Source: Nocardia jinanensis (GTDB taxonomy: Bacteria > Actinomycetota > Actinomycetes > Mycobacteriales > Mycobacteriaceae). Taken from it: DNA of 64,000 nucleotides. Positions 9,208 to 17,788 of this stretch are shown here, piece after piece (the stretch's first letter is position 1; the number at the start of each line of letters is the position of its first letter). The position numbers and the translations under genes were made by a program. The notes below the pieces were generated by a model that saw nothing but the letters and a program-made list of their open reading frames with translations, searched no databases and had not been told where the DNA came from. The stretch covers positions 1 to 64,000 of the forward strand of contig NZ_BMMH01000029.1 in assembly GCF_014645735.1 (NCBI RefSeq). Reading direction: 5' to 3'.

Positions 9208-10125
9208 ATGGATATCGTTGGCCTCGGCTACATGGGCCTGACGAGCGCCCATGTCGACGACTGGCGGACCTACGCTCCCGAGGTACTGGGCCTCCAGGTC
9301 CGGCCGACCGAAGGCGAGACGCTCTTCCTCCGGATGGACGACCGGCATCACCGGATCGCGCTGCATCCCGGCGCGCAGGAGCGGCTGGCGTATATCGGGT
9401 GGGAGCTGCTCAACCGGGTCGCGTGGGACGAGTGCCTGCGGATTCTGCAGGCCGCCGGCTACACCGCCGAGATCGCCGACGAGGCGCTCTGTGCCGAGCG
9501 GGCCGTGCACGCGATGGCGTGGGTCACCGGTCCGGATCAGGTCCGGCACGAATTCTGCTACGGGGCGGCGTTCAATACCCACACCTTTTTGCCGGGGCGA
9601 CCGCACAACGGCTTCCTCACCGGCGACGGCGGTTTCGGCCATATCGTCGTCACGGTCCCGGAGTGGACCGAGGAACTCGACCACTTCGTCGAGCAGGTGC
9701 TGAGCTTCAAATGGTTCGGCTCGGGCGCCGATATCGGCAAGCGCCGCTTCTACCGTCCCCGGCGCAACCACCGCACGCACTCCATCGGCTACTCCATCGT
9801 CCCGGGCATGCTGGGGCTCAACCATGTGGGCCTCGAGGTCAACGACCTCGACGATGTGGGGATCGCCTACGACCGGGTGCTGGAGCGCGGCTATCCGCTG
9901 ATGGCGACGCTGGGCCGGCATACGCAGGACCCGGTGATCTCCTTCTACCACTTCTCGCCGTCGGGCTTCCCGATCGAATACATCAACGCGGGCATCGAAG
10001 ACAGTGCGGCGCATCCCTTCGTGGAGGGCAAGCCCGAGAGCTTGTCGGTGTGGGGGCACAAGTTCAACCCCGACGCCCCCACACCCGCGACGGTGTATCC
10101 GGCGACGGAGTCCGTCGGTCGGTGA
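9208..10125 (+). CDS. Extradiol (BphC-like) dioxygenase of the VOC superfamily
   Basis: A 305-residue two-domain type I extradiol dioxygenase that cleaves catechol-like rings next to the diol. The three Fe(II) ligands appear in order: His in GFGHIVVTVPEW, His in LNHVGLEV, and Glu in PIEYINAG. FLTGDGGFGH matches the family's domain boundary. It has a ribosome site (GAAGGAGA) 7 nt upstream and follows the amidohydrolase. It is the likely ring-cleaving enzyme of the cluster; whether the substrate is a biphenyl-type or steroid-type catechol is not visible. Confidence 0.9.
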   Translation: MDIVGLGYMGLTSAHVDDWRTYAPEVLGLQVRPTEGETLFLRMDDRHHRIALHPGAQERLAYIGWELLNRVAWDECLRILQAAGYTAEIADEALCAERAVHAMAWVTGPDQVRHEFCYGAAFNTHTFLPGRPHNGFLTGDGGFGHIVVTVPEWTEELDHFVEQVLSFKWFGSGADIGKRRFYRPRRNHRTHSIGYSIVPGMLGLNHVGLEVNDLDDVGIAYDRVLERGYPLMATLGRHTQDPVISFYHFSPSGFPIEYINAGIEDSAAHPFVEGKPESLSVWGHKFNPDAPTPATVYPATESVGR

Positions 10126-10128
10126 CCG

Positions 10129-11217
10129 GTGACCTCTATGGCGCTCGACGCTCTCGTCCTCGCGGTCCGCGCCGATGTTCCGCTGCTGATCTGGGGAAGC
10201 CCGGGGACGGGGAAGACCTCCGCGGTCGTCTCACTGGGCGAGGCGATGGCGAGCCGGGTAGAGGTGGTCGTCGGCTCGATCCGGGAGCCGACGGATTTCG
10301 CCGGTCTCCCGGTCGTCGACGGGGGCGAGGTGCGTTTCGCCCCGCCGGCGTGGGCGCGGCGCCTGGTCGAGGCGCGCGGCGGGCTGCTCTTCCTCGATGA
10401 ACTGACCACGGCTCCGCCGGCCGTCCAGGCCGCGATGTTGCGTATTGTGCTGGAGCGCCGGGTCGGCGATCTCCTGCTGCCCGCGGATACGCGCATCATC
10501 GCGGCCGCGAACCCGCCGGGGGAGGCCGCCGACGGGTGGGATCTCTCGGCGCCGATGGCCAACCGTTTCGTCCACCTCGACTGGGCGGTGACGGCCGAAG
10601 AGGTCGCGCGCGGTCTCACCGAGGGCTTCCCCTCACCGGCCGAACTGCTCACCCGGCCGACCGCGGACGAGCACGATCTGCGGTGGGCTCGGGCGATGGT
10701 GTCGGCATTCCTGCGCGTCCGGCCCGCGCTCGTCCTGGACCTGCCGCGCAGCGCCGAGGCGGTCGGGCGGGCCTGGCCCAGCCCCCGCAGCTGGGAGATG
10801 GCGACCCGGTTGCTGGCCGCGGCACGGGCAGCCTCGGCGGCACCCGAGGTCGGCGGCATGCTGCTGCGCGGCGCGGTCGGCGAGGGGCCCGGGTCCGAAC
10901 TGGTGGCGTGGCTACGTCACCTCGACCTGCCCGACCCCGCCGGTGTCCTGGCCGATCCCGGCTCGTTCGTAGTGCCCGAACGGGGCGACCGGGCACACGC
11001 CGCACTCGGCGCGGTGGCCGCCTTCGCCGTCGCGGCCGACGACGCCGAGCTGTGGGCCCGCGCCTGGCAGGTAGTGGGAGTTGTCGCCCGCACGGCGCCC
11101 GATATCGCCGTGCTCGGCGCGCGAGTGCTGGTGGGGCGCCGGCCCGCGGGCGCCACGCTGCCGACCGAGGCGCCGGCCCTCGCCGCGCTGCTCGACGACG
11201 CGGCGGCACGGAGTTAG
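10129..11217 (+). CDS. MoxR-type AAA+ ATPase
   Basis: A 362-residue AAA+ ATPase. Walker A is WGSPGTGKTS near residue 22, Walker B is LLFLDELTTAPP, and sensor I follows (IIAAANPPGEAADG). The C-terminal half has the helical lid and an Ala-rich domain. It starts 3 nt after the extradiol dioxygenase stop and is followed 3 nt later by a VWA/metallopeptidase gene. This is the classic MoxR-plus-VWA arrangement used to activate or insert metal into partner enzymes. Its target here is probably one of the cluster's oxygenases, by location only. Confidence 0.9.
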   Translation: MTSMALDALVLAVRADVPLLIWGSPGTGKTSAVVSLGEAMASRVEVVVGSIREPTDFAGLPVVDGGEVRFAPPAWARRLVEARGGLLFLDELTTAPPAVQAAMLRIVLERRVGDLLLPADTRIIAAANPPGEAADGWDLSAPMANRFVHLDWAVTAEEVARGLTEGFPSPAELLTRPTADEHDLRWARAMVSAFLRVRPALVLDLPRSAEAVGRAWPSPRSWEMATRLLAAARAASAAPEVGGMLLRGAVGEGPGSELVAWLRHLDLPDPAGVLADPGSFVVPERGDRAHAALGAVAAFAVAADDAELWARAWQVVGVVARTAPDIAVLGARVLVGRRPAGATLPTEAPALAALLDDAAARS

Positions 11218-11220
11218 CGC

Positions 11221-12471
11221 ATGACTGTCTGGCCGGACCCCCGGCTCGCCCGCCGCTGGGCGGCCGGCCGGCTCGCCGCGGTGCAGGCGGCGCCGTACCT
11301 CGCGACGGCGCTGCTCGCCCTCGACGTGCGAACGGTGGAGGTCCCGGGTTCCCTCGGCGACCAGGGGAGCCGGTACTACGCCTACCCCGTGGACCAGAGC
11401 TGGCGGGTGCACGTCGATCCGGTCCGCCTGGCGGGCACGCCCGCACCCGAGCTGGGGTACTGGCTGCTCCACCAGGTCACCCACCTGCTGCGCGACCACG
11501 GTCCGCGCGGGGAGCGCCGCGGCGCCGGGAGACAGTGGAACGCCGCCGCCGACCTCGAGGTCGGCGACGACCTCCCCACAAACCCGCGGCCCGCCGCGGC
11601 GCTCGTCCCGGCCCGGTTCCGGCTGCCCGCGGGCCGGGCCGCCGAGGAATACTGGCGAGCGCTCGCGGGCCGGGATCTCGCGCAGACCTTCGTCTGCGGT
11701 CTGCGGACCGCACCGGTCGCCGACGACAGCAGCCGCGTCACGGTCGGCGCCGAGGAGGCGCGGCTGCTGCGGGAGGAGACGGCGCGCCGGGTCGCCGCCC
11801 GGGCCTCGTCGCACGACGATGTGCCGCTGGGCTGGGAGCGGTGGGCCCGCGATGTGCTCGAGCCGGTGGTCGACTGGCGCCGGGAGCTGGCGGCGACGAT
11901 TCGGCACGCGGTCGGGTCCTCGCGGGGGCGGGTCGATCACACATATCAGCGACGATCCCGGCGGGCGGGTGTCGTCGCCGGCGTGATCCTCCCGGGGCTC
12001 CGGCAGCCGCGTCCCACCGTCGCGGTCGTGCTCGACACCTCCCGGAGCATGTCGGCCGCGCACCTCGAGCGGGCGGGCGCCGAGCTGGGGCGGATCATCC
12101 GCTCGTCCGGTGTGACGACCCGGGGAGTGAGCGTGCTGTGCTGCGACGTCACCGCCCACGAAGCGGCGCAGGTGCTCGACTTCCGATCGGTGCGCCTGGT
12201 AGGCGGCGGCGGGACGGATCTGCGGGCCGGCATCGCCGCCGCCGCGGCGCTGCGCCCACGCCCCGATATCGTGGTCGTGCTCACCGACGGCTGGACCGAA
12301 TGGCCCGAGCGCCCGCCGCCGCGGACGACCGTCGTGGTCGGCCTGCTGGGTGGTGAGGTGCTCCCGCCGGAGTGGGTACGGACCGTGCAGATCCCATTGG
12401 ACGAAATCGACGAGGAGCGGCGCGAAGGCGTCGAGGCGGAGGTGGCGGCGGATGTGGTCGACCGGACCTGA
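11221..12471 (+). CDS. VWA-like domain protein with DUF2201-type putative metallopeptidase domain
   Basis: A 416-residue partner of the MoxR ATPase. The N-terminal half carries HQVTHLLRDH near residue 82, like the His-rich zinc motif of DUF2201 proteins but without the Glu of a standard HExxH. The C-terminal half is a von Willebrand A-like domain with the metal-site motif DTSRSM, plus a later GGGTDLR and LTDGW. MoxR/VWA pairs act as chaperones for metal-containing enzymes. The last 20 nt overlap the next gene. Confidence 0.85.
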   Translation: MTVWPDPRLARRWAAGRLAAVQAAPYLATALLALDVRTVEVPGSLGDQGSRYYAYPVDQSWRVHVDPVRLAGTPAPELGYWLLHQVTHLLRDHGPRGERRGAGRQWNAAADLEVGDDLPTNPRPAAALVPARFRLPAGRAAEEYWRALAGRDLAQTFVCGLRTAPVADDSSRVTVGAEEARLLREETARRVAARASSHDDVPLGWERWARDVLEPVVDWRRELAATIRHAVGSSRGRVDHTYQRRSRRAGVVAGVILPGLRQPRPTVAVVLDTSRSMSAAHLERAGAELGRIIRSSGVTTRGVSVLCCDVTAHEAAQVLDFRSVRLVGGGGTDLRAGIAAAAALRPRPDIVVVLTDGWTEWPERPPPRTTVVVGLLGGEVLPPEWVRTVQIPLDEIDEERREGVEAEVAADVVDRT

Positions 12472-12784
12472 CCAGATTCTCGGACTGCTCGGTGGGCCCG
12501 CTGATCCCGAATGGGTCCGGGCGGGGATCGGCCTCGTCGCTTCGCGGATGTGGCTCATCCTCGGGATCGAGCCGGAGACCGCACGCAGGCTCACTCGTGA
12601 GGGTGTCGACCCCGAGGTCGCGATCCGCGAGTGGTGGGCGGCGGGTGTTCCGCTCGACGAGGTCGCGGACTGGCTTGCGGCCGGACTCTCCCCGGCGGAA
12701 GCGCTCGAGCAGCGGTCTGCCGGGGTGAGCGTCGCTCAGGCGCGGGCGTTCGCCGCCTTGAAAGGGGTCGTACCACCCGAGTGA
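12452..12784 (+). CDS. Small protein with about four 13-residue repeats
   Basis: This 110-residue protein overlaps the end of the VWA gene and is probably the third member of the MoxR operon. I do not recognise the family. From about residue 50 it contains four near-tandem units: EGVDPEVAIREWWA, AGVPLDEVADWLA, AGLSPAEALEQRS and AGVSVAQARAFAA. This looks like a small helical repeat array that could bind a partner protein. The start at 12452 is the best ATG; the true start could differ. Confidence 0.6.
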   Translation: MWSTGPDQILGLLGGPADPEWVRAGIGLVASRMWLILGIEPETARRLTREGVDPEVAIREWWAAGVPLDEVADWLAAGLSPAEALEQRSAGVSVAQARAFAALKGVVPPE

Positions 12785-12788
12785 TCGG

Positions 12789-12817
12789 TTGCACATAATA
12801 GGCAATACTTGTATCGT
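12789..12817 (+). promoter_or_regulatory. Predicted promoter before 12857
   Basis: TTGCAC at 12789-12794, a 17-nt spacer and TATCGT at 12812-12817 form a good sigma-70-type promoter in an AT-rich gap. It faces the small protein at 12857 and the ferredoxin/thiolase genes beyond. Confidence 0.45.
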
Positions 12818-12856
12818 CTGCTCAACGATGTTCGGACGAGCGGAAGCGGGTCCCTG

Positions 12857-13177
12857 ATGGTGGGTGTAGTCGGCAAGCCGGGTACCCGGCTGCGGAGCGT
12901 GGTGTCCGACGTCGAAATCGTCGTGGTGCGGCCGACCGCCGCCGACGTAACCCTGACCTGCGGTTCCGTACCGATGATCGGCATCGGCGACCCGGCGCCG
13001 CCGGAATCCGGCGGCGCCGCGCCGCGCGAATCGGAGCCGGTTCAGCTCGGCAAGCGCTACTTCGACGAGACGACCGGTCTCGAGGTGCTCTGCTCCAAGG
13101 GGGGCGCCGGGCCGCTCGCTGTCGACGGCCGCACCCTGCCGGTGCGCGGGGCCCAGCCCCTGCCGGCGTCCGACTGA
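12857..13177 (+). CDS. Conserved small hypothetical protein
   Basis: A 106-residue protein of unknown function. It contains VVSDVEIVVVRP, a lone Cys in TCGSVPMI, and GKRYFDETTGLEVLCSKGG ending in a GAQPLPASD tail. Proteins of this pattern occur just before acyl-CoA synthetase genes in actinobacterial catabolic clusters. That fits the synthetase fragment that follows it here. The ATG at 12857 is chosen over an upstream one because the upstream start falls within the predicted promoter. Confidence 0.6.
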   Translation: MVGVVGKPGTRLRSVVSDVEIVVVRPTAADVTLTCGSVPMIGIGDPAPPESGGAAPRESEPVQLGKRYFDETTGLEVLCSKGGAGPLAVDGRTLPVRGAQPLPASD

Positions 13178-13182
13178 GGCGG

Positions 13183-13350
13183 TTGGCCCTGAAGCTGTCG
13201 CTCGACATGGTGGTCGGGGGCGACGAGCTGCCGCGCACCGGCACCGGAAAGATCCTGCGGCGCGCCCTGGTACCGGTCCTCGGTGCGCTACCCCCGTGCA
13301 CTCCGCGGCCCCCGGCCGTCGGTTCCTACTCGTTGGAGGCAACGTCATGA
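13183..13350 (+). pseudogene. Acyl-CoA synthetase C-terminal remnant
   Basis: Reading from TTG 13183, 55 codons end in a TGA that overlaps the ferredoxin ATG. The stretch DELPRTGTGKILRRAL is the A10 motif found at the very end of AMP-forming acyl-CoA synthetases, including the catalytic Lys. The remaining roughly 450 residues of such an enzyme are missing. This is therefore the tail of a deleted synthetase gene left between the small protein at 12857 and the ferredoxin. Confidence 0.65.
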
Positions 13351-13547
13351 CGATGAAGGTGTCGATCGATTCCGAGAAGTGCTGCGGCTACGGCATCTGC
13401 GCGGAGATCTGCCCCTCCGTGTTCAAGCTCGACGAGCAGGGCTTCGTGTACCTCGACGGCGACGTGGTCGGCGACGAGCACGCCCGAACCGCCGTCGAGG
13501 CCGCCGACGCGTGCCCCGAGCTCGTCATCACCCTCGAATCCGCCTGA
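13347..13547 (+). CDS. Small [3Fe-4S]-type ferredoxin
   Basis: A 66-residue ferredoxin like those serving actinobacterial P450s and oxygenases. C12-x5-C18 and the late Cys in ADACPEL are the expected three cluster ligands. C13 and C22 are extra cysteines, and C22 sits just before Pro, where [4Fe-4S] ferredoxins carry a ligand, so the cluster type is not certain. It probably receives electrons from the reductase at 18630 and may serve the Rieske dioxygenase or the P450. Confidence 0.87.
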   Translation: MTMKVSIDSEKCCGYGICAEICPSVFKLDEQGFVYLDGDVVGDEHARTAVEAADACPELVITLESA

Positions 13548-13562
13548 ACAGGAGTACATCAG

Positions 13563-14375
13563 ATGTCGAACGAGGAGTCGAAGACGATCGTCGTGATCGG
13601 GGCGGGCCCGGGTATCGGGCTCGCCGTCGGCCGTCGATGGGGTCGCAGCGGATACCGCGTGGCGCTGGTCGCCCGCCGGGCCGAGCGTCTGGCCGGATTC
13701 GTCGAGCAGCTCGCCGCCGAGGGCATCACCTCGTCGGCGCACGCCACCGACGTCACCGACCTCGCCGCGCTCCGGGCGACCCTCACCGAGATCGAGCAGC
13801 AGCACGGCGCGATCCACGCGCTCTACTACGGGCCGCCGGCGACCTCCGGCACCATGTGCGCGCCGCGCGATATCACGGTCGACAAGCTCGCGCCGATGCT
13901 CGGACTCCTCAACGGCGCGGTGGCCGCGGTCGAGCACGTCCTGCCCGGGATGCTCGAGCGGCGTGACGGTGCCCTGCTCTTCTGTATGCCGATGTCCGCG
14001 ATCGAGCCGGTGCTGTTCAGCGCCAATTACGCGATGGCCTGCGCGGCGATCCGCAATTACGTGCAGAGTCTGTACGTCGACATCGCCTCGCAGGGTGTCT
14101 ACGCCGGCGCCGTGCCGATCGCCGGACTCATCATCGAGGGCGACTCCGAGCGCGCGAAGAGTCTCGACGCCACGGCCCGTCGCCCCGGCGACCGTGCCTG
14201 GGACGAGTACCGCGCGTTCCACGAGGACCTGGCCGCACACATCACCTCCCGGCAGATCGCCGACACATTCTGGGACCTCGCCACCACACGTGACCGATAC
14301 GAGGAGATCCTCGGAAACCCCGCGATCTGCGCCCGGCTGCGCGAGCAGGCGCTCATCGGGACGCCGGCGTCGTGA
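13563..14375 (+). CDS. Atypical SDR family protein
   Basis: A 270-residue Rossmann protein with the nucleotide loop IGAGPGIGLAVG and an SDR-like layout. Where classical SDRs have Tyr-x3-Lys, this one reads NYAMACAAIRNY, so the catalytic Lys is absent. The NNAG motif is also replaced (ALYYGPPATSG). It may be a divergent reductase or a non-catalytic binding protein. It lies 15 nt after the ferredoxin and overlaps the thiolase by GTGA, so it belongs to the same operon. Confidence 0.75.
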   Translation: MSNEESKTIVVIGAGPGIGLAVGRRWGRSGYRVALVARRAERLAGFVEQLAAEGITSSAHATDVTDLAALRATLTEIEQQHGAIHALYYGPPATSGTMCAPRDITVDKLAPMLGLLNGAVAAVEHVLPGMLERRDGALLFCMPMSAIEPVLFSANYAMACAAIRNYVQSLYVDIASQGVYAGAVPIAGLIIEGDSERAKSLDATARRPGDRAWDEYRAFHEDLAAHITSRQIADTFWDLATTRDRYEEILGNPAICARLREQALIGTPAS

Positions 14376-15583
14376 AGGGCGCCTCGGTCGTCGTCGTCGA
14401 GGCCGTCCGGTCGCCGCTCGGCCGGGGCCGGCCGGCCCGCGGCGACAAGCCGGGTGGTGCCCTCTCGGCAGTGCACCCGGTCGACCTGCTCGCTCAGGTG
14501 CTGCGGGGCCTGATCGGCCGCAGCGGGGTGGATCCGGCACTGGTCGACGATGTCCTGATCGGCTGTGTCAGTCAGGCTTCCGAGCAGGCGTTCACGCCCG
14601 GCCGGCTCGCCTGGCTGGCGGCCGGGATGCCGGACCACGTGCCGGGGGTGACGATCGACCGCCGCTGCGGATCGGGCCAGCAGGCCGTGGAGTTCGCGGC
14701 CCACGGGATCATGGCCGGCGCCTACGATATCGCCGTCGCCGGTGGCGTGGAGTCGATGAGCCGGGTACCCATGGGCTCGGCCCGCGTCGGCGCGGACGTG
14801 TTCGGTGCCGGAGTCGCGGCCAGGTACGCACCCGGTCTGGTCGGTCAGGGTGTTGCGGCGGAACTGGTCGCCGCCCGCTACGGCATCACCCGGCGCGATA
14901 TGGACGAGTACGCCGCCCGGTCCCACGCCCGTGCCGCGGCGGCGCGGGAGGTGATGGCCGGCGAGATCGTGCCGGTCACCGTGCCCGGCGGCGCCGGGCC
15001 GGGGCGCGAGGTGAGCGCCGACGAGACGATCCGGCCGGACACCACCGTGGACGCGCTCGCGGGCCTGCGGCCGGCCTTCGCCGATGATCCCGCCGCGCCG
15101 CGGTTTCCCGATATCGAGTGGTCGGTGACGGCCGGTAACTCCTCCCAGATCACCGACGGCGCGGCTGCTCTGCTGCTCATGAGCGAGGAGAAGGCCGATC
15201 GGCTCGGGGTGCGTGCCCGGGCCCGGATCCTGTCGACCGCCGTGGTCGGCTCCGATCCGGTCACGATGCTCACCGGGCCGATCCCCGCCACCGAAAAGGT
15301 GCTCGACCGAGCCGGCCTCGAACTCGGCGAGATCGACCATATCGAAGTCAACGAGGCGTTCGCGAGTGTCCCGCTCGCCTGGCAGCGGCATTTCGACGCC
15401 GACGGCGATCGGCTCAACCCGTCCGGGGGCGCCATCGCGCTCGGGCATCCACTCGGCGCGTCCGGTGCCCGGCTGCTGACCACGATGCTCGGTGCCCTCG
15501 AGGCCTCGGGCGGCCGCTACGGACTGCAGACGATATGCGAAAACGGCGGCATGGCCAACGCACTGGTCGTCGAGCGGCTCTGA
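14372..15583 (+). CDS. Acetyl-CoA acetyltransferase (thiolase)
   Basis: A 403-residue degradative thiolase that cleaves 3-ketoacyl-CoA with CoA. The nucleophilic Cys lies in TIDRRCGSGQQAV, the catalytic His in SGGAIALGHPLGASGAR, and the second catalytic Cys in ICENGGMANA. The GTG start overlaps the previous stop (GTGA), so the two are translationally coupled. It forms a beta-oxidation unit with the acyl-CoA dehydrogenase 50 nt downstream. Confidence 0.93.
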   Translation: MKGASVVVVEAVRSPLGRGRPARGDKPGGALSAVHPVDLLAQVLRGLIGRSGVDPALVDDVLIGCVSQASEQAFTPGRLAWLAAGMPDHVPGVTIDRRCGSGQQAVEFAAHGIMAGAYDIAVAGGVESMSRVPMGSARVGADVFGAGVAARYAPGLVGQGVAAELVAARYGITRRDMDEYAARSHARAAAAREVMAGEIVPVTVPGGAGPGREVSADETIRPDTTVDALAGLRPAFADDPAAPRFPDIEWSVTAGNSSQITDGAAALLLMSEEKADRLGVRARARILSTAVVGSDPVTMLTGPIPATEKVLDRAGLELGEIDHIEVNEAFASVPLAWQRHFDADGDRLNPSGGAIALGHPLGASGARLLTTMLGALEASGGRYGLQTICENGGMANALVVERL

Positions 15584-15632
15584 CGGGCCCGCGGCCCGCG
15601 CCCCGGACCACCACCAGACGGAGTGACCAACG

Positions 15633-16778
15633 ATGATGCGACGCACCCTGTTCGACGAGGACCACGAGGTGTTCCGGGAGACCGTGCGCCGCTTCCTGCA
15701 CACGCGGGCGGTGCCCCGCTACGCGGAGTGGGAAACGGCCGGGCACCCGGACCGGGAGTTCTGGCTGGAGGCCGGCGAGCTCGGTCTGCTCGGCACCCAG
15801 ATCCCGGAGGAGTTCGGTGGGGGCGGCGAGACGTCGTTCCTGTACAACGTCGTCCTCACCGAGGAGGCGCAGCGTGCCGGGCTGGCCCTCGGCGGACTGC
15901 GCGTGCACACCGATATCTGCATGCCCTATTTCCTCGATCTCGCCACCCGGGCGCAGCAGGCGCGCTGGCTGCCCCGACTGGCGACCGGTGAGGCGATCGC
16001 CGCGCTCGCGATGAGCGAGCCCGGTGCGGGCTCGGACGTGAAGGCGATGGCGACCCACGCGGTGCGCGACGGCGATCATTACATCGTCAACGGCGCCAAG
16101 ACCTTCATCACGAACGGCCGGACCGCCGACCTGATCGTTCTCGCGGTCAAAACCGACCCCGCCGCGGGCCGCCGCGGGATCTCGCTGCTCGTCGTCGACG
16201 CGGCGACCGAGGGTTTCGTCCGCGGGCGCAAGCTGGACAAGCTCGGCCTGAAGTCGCAGGACCTCGCCGAGCTGAGTTTCACCGATATGCGTGTGCCCGT
16301 GGCGAACCTGCTGGGTGAGGAGGGGCAGGGGTTCACCTACCTCACCCGCAATCTCGCCCAGGAACGACTGTCCATCGCGGTCAACAGCCAGGCGGCGGCA
16401 TCGCACGCCGTCGAGACGACGGTCGAGTACGTGTCGACCCGGCAGGCATTCGGTACCACGGTCGGCTCGTTCCAGAACACCAAGTTCGAACTCGCCGCCT
16501 GCGCCGCGGACGTCGAAGCCGGACAGTCGTTGCTCGATCGGGCGCTGCTCGCCCACGAGGCCGGCGACCTCGGCCCCGCCGACGCGGCGAAGGTCAAGCT
16601 GTTCTGCACCGAACTCCAGGGCCGGGTCGTCGACCGCTGTCTCCAGCTGTACGGGGGCTACGGCTACATCCTGGAATACCCGATCGCCAAGGCGTACGCC
16701 GACGCCCGGGTCACCCGGATCTACGCCGGGTCGAGCGAGATCATGAAGACGATCATCGCCAAGGATCTCGGCTTGTAG
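15633..16778 (+). CDS. Acyl-CoA dehydrogenase
   Basis: A 381-residue FAD-dependent acyl-CoA dehydrogenase. The N-terminal, middle (AMSEPGAGSDVKAM; FITNGRTADL) and C-terminal helical domains are complete. The C-terminal motif reads IYAGSSEIMK, with Ala where short-chain enzymes have the catalytic Glu. The base is probably elsewhere, as in isovaleryl-CoA and long-chain dehydrogenases. It is the last gene of the plus-strand operon and is followed by a strong terminator. Confidence 0.93.
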   Translation: MMRRTLFDEDHEVFRETVRRFLHTRAVPRYAEWETAGHPDREFWLEAGELGLLGTQIPEEFGGGGETSFLYNVVLTEEAQRAGLALGGLRVHTDICMPYFLDLATRAQQARWLPRLATGEAIAALAMSEPGAGSDVKAMATHAVRDGDHYIVNGAKTFITNGRTADLIVLAVKTDPAAGRRGISLLVVDAATEGFVRGRKLDKLGLKSQDLAELSFTDMRVPVANLLGEEGQGFTYLTRNLAQERLSIAVNSQAAASHAVETTVEYVSTRQAFGTTVGSFQNTKFELAACAADVEAGQSLLDRALLAHEAGDLGPADAAKVKLFCTELQGRVVDRCLQLYGGYGYILEYPIAKAYADARVTRIYAGSSEIMKTIIAKDLGL

Positions 16779-16780
16779 GC

Positions 16781-16819
16781 CTTGCCCTACCGGCCGAGAG
16801 CCTCGGCCGGTAGGGCAAG
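16781..16819. terminator. Perfect 18-bp hairpin between convergent genes
   Basis: The arms 16781-16798 and 16802-16819 are perfectly complementary with a 3-nt loop, starting 2 nt after the acyl-CoA dehydrogenase stop and ending 3 nt before the convergent VOC gene's stop. There is no T tract, as is usual in actinobacteria. It can act in both directions. Confidence 0.8.
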
Positions 16820-16822
16820 TGC

Positions 16823-17788
16823 TCACCCTCGGTGCTGCACGATCTCGATCAGCGCGCCGTCCAGCTCGTCCGGATCGATCCGGATCAGCTCCCCGCCGGC
16901 CGATCCGAGGGTGATCCGGCTGAACCGGGTGCCGCGATCGGCGAGATCCTTCTCCTTGGCGTCCAAGTCGACCGCCGAGAGCCGGATGTAGTAGGGGCCG
17001 GGCCCCCAGTTGTAGAGGTAACGTCCTTCGTCGGTCGCCCATTTCGTCGGCTCGATCAGATCGAGCGTGCCGCTGTGGCCGAGGGCGAAGCCCATCCGCG
17101 CCCGGCGCAGCCCCTCGTCCGGGAACTCCTCGATCACCGCCGGCTCCCAGTCCAGGTTCTCGCGCAACCGGGCGAGCACATCGGCGAGGTCGCGCACCAG
17201 GAAGCCGCGGGCGACGACCCGCACCAGATCGGCGGGTCGCGGGTCACGCGGCGGTGGCGGCGGGACCTCGTACGCCGCCGCGGGGAGCCGCAGCGGCCCG
17301 GCGGCCATGATCTCGATACACAGCCCGCCGTCGATATCGGGGTGGTAGCGCGGGTCCTCGGGCCGGCAGCCGAGCCAGATCCGATCGAACGGCATCTCCG
17401 GGGTGAGCCGCGCGACGCGGAACGGCAGTTTCCGCTCGTGCAACCGCTGGACCATACCCTCGAGGTCGTCGGTGATGAGTACGGTCGCGTGCGTTTTGAT
17501 CGGCCGCGCCGGGCCCTGGAACTCCGCCAGGCTGTGCAGATAGACCGGGAACATCGGGTCGCCCTGGTTGGGGGCGTCGAGATGGCCCTGCGGCTCGATA
17601 CGGGTCGGTGCGACGGCCAGCGACTTGTGGGTGCGCAGGAAATGCGCGACGTAGGGGTGGCCGGGAAAGGCCTGCCGCCAGTTCGGGTGGCCGTGCACGC
17701 CGACCTTGGCGGTCAGCAGTTCCGCCATCCGGTCGGCGTCCTTCACCATCAGGTCGCCGCTGAGCAGCATTGTGAAAGGAGGGGTCAT
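16823..17788 (-). CDS. VOC family two-domain protein (glyoxalase/bleomycin resistance fold)
   Basis: A 321-residue protein with two vicinal-oxygen-chelate-like halves: an N-terminal MVKDADRMAELLTAKVGVHG with ATVLITDDLEGMVQRL, and a C-terminal RGFLVRDLADVLARLRENL with YYIRLSAVDLDAKEKDL. The extradiol metal triad is not obvious, so it is more likely a lyase, isomerase or binding protein than a ring-cleavage enzyme. Its ATG overlaps the stop of the FAH-family gene (ATGA). It is the last gene of a three-gene minus-strand operon. Confidence 0.75.
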   Translation of the reverse strand: MTPPFTMLLSGDLMVKDADRMAELLTAKVGVHGHPNWRQAFPGHPYVAHFLRTHKSLAVAPTRIEPQGHLDAPNQGDPMFPVYLHSLAEFQGPARPIKTHATVLITDDLEGMVQRLHERKLPFRVARLTPEMPFDRIWLGCRPEDPRYHPDIDGGLCIEIMAAGPLRLPAAAYEVPPPPPRDPRPADLVRVVARGFLVRDLADVLARLRENLDWEPAVIEEFPDEGLRRARMGFALGHSGTLDLIEPTKWATDEGRYLYNWGPGPYYIRLSAVDLDAKEKDLADRGTRFSRITLGSAGGELIRIDPDELDGALIEIVQHRG

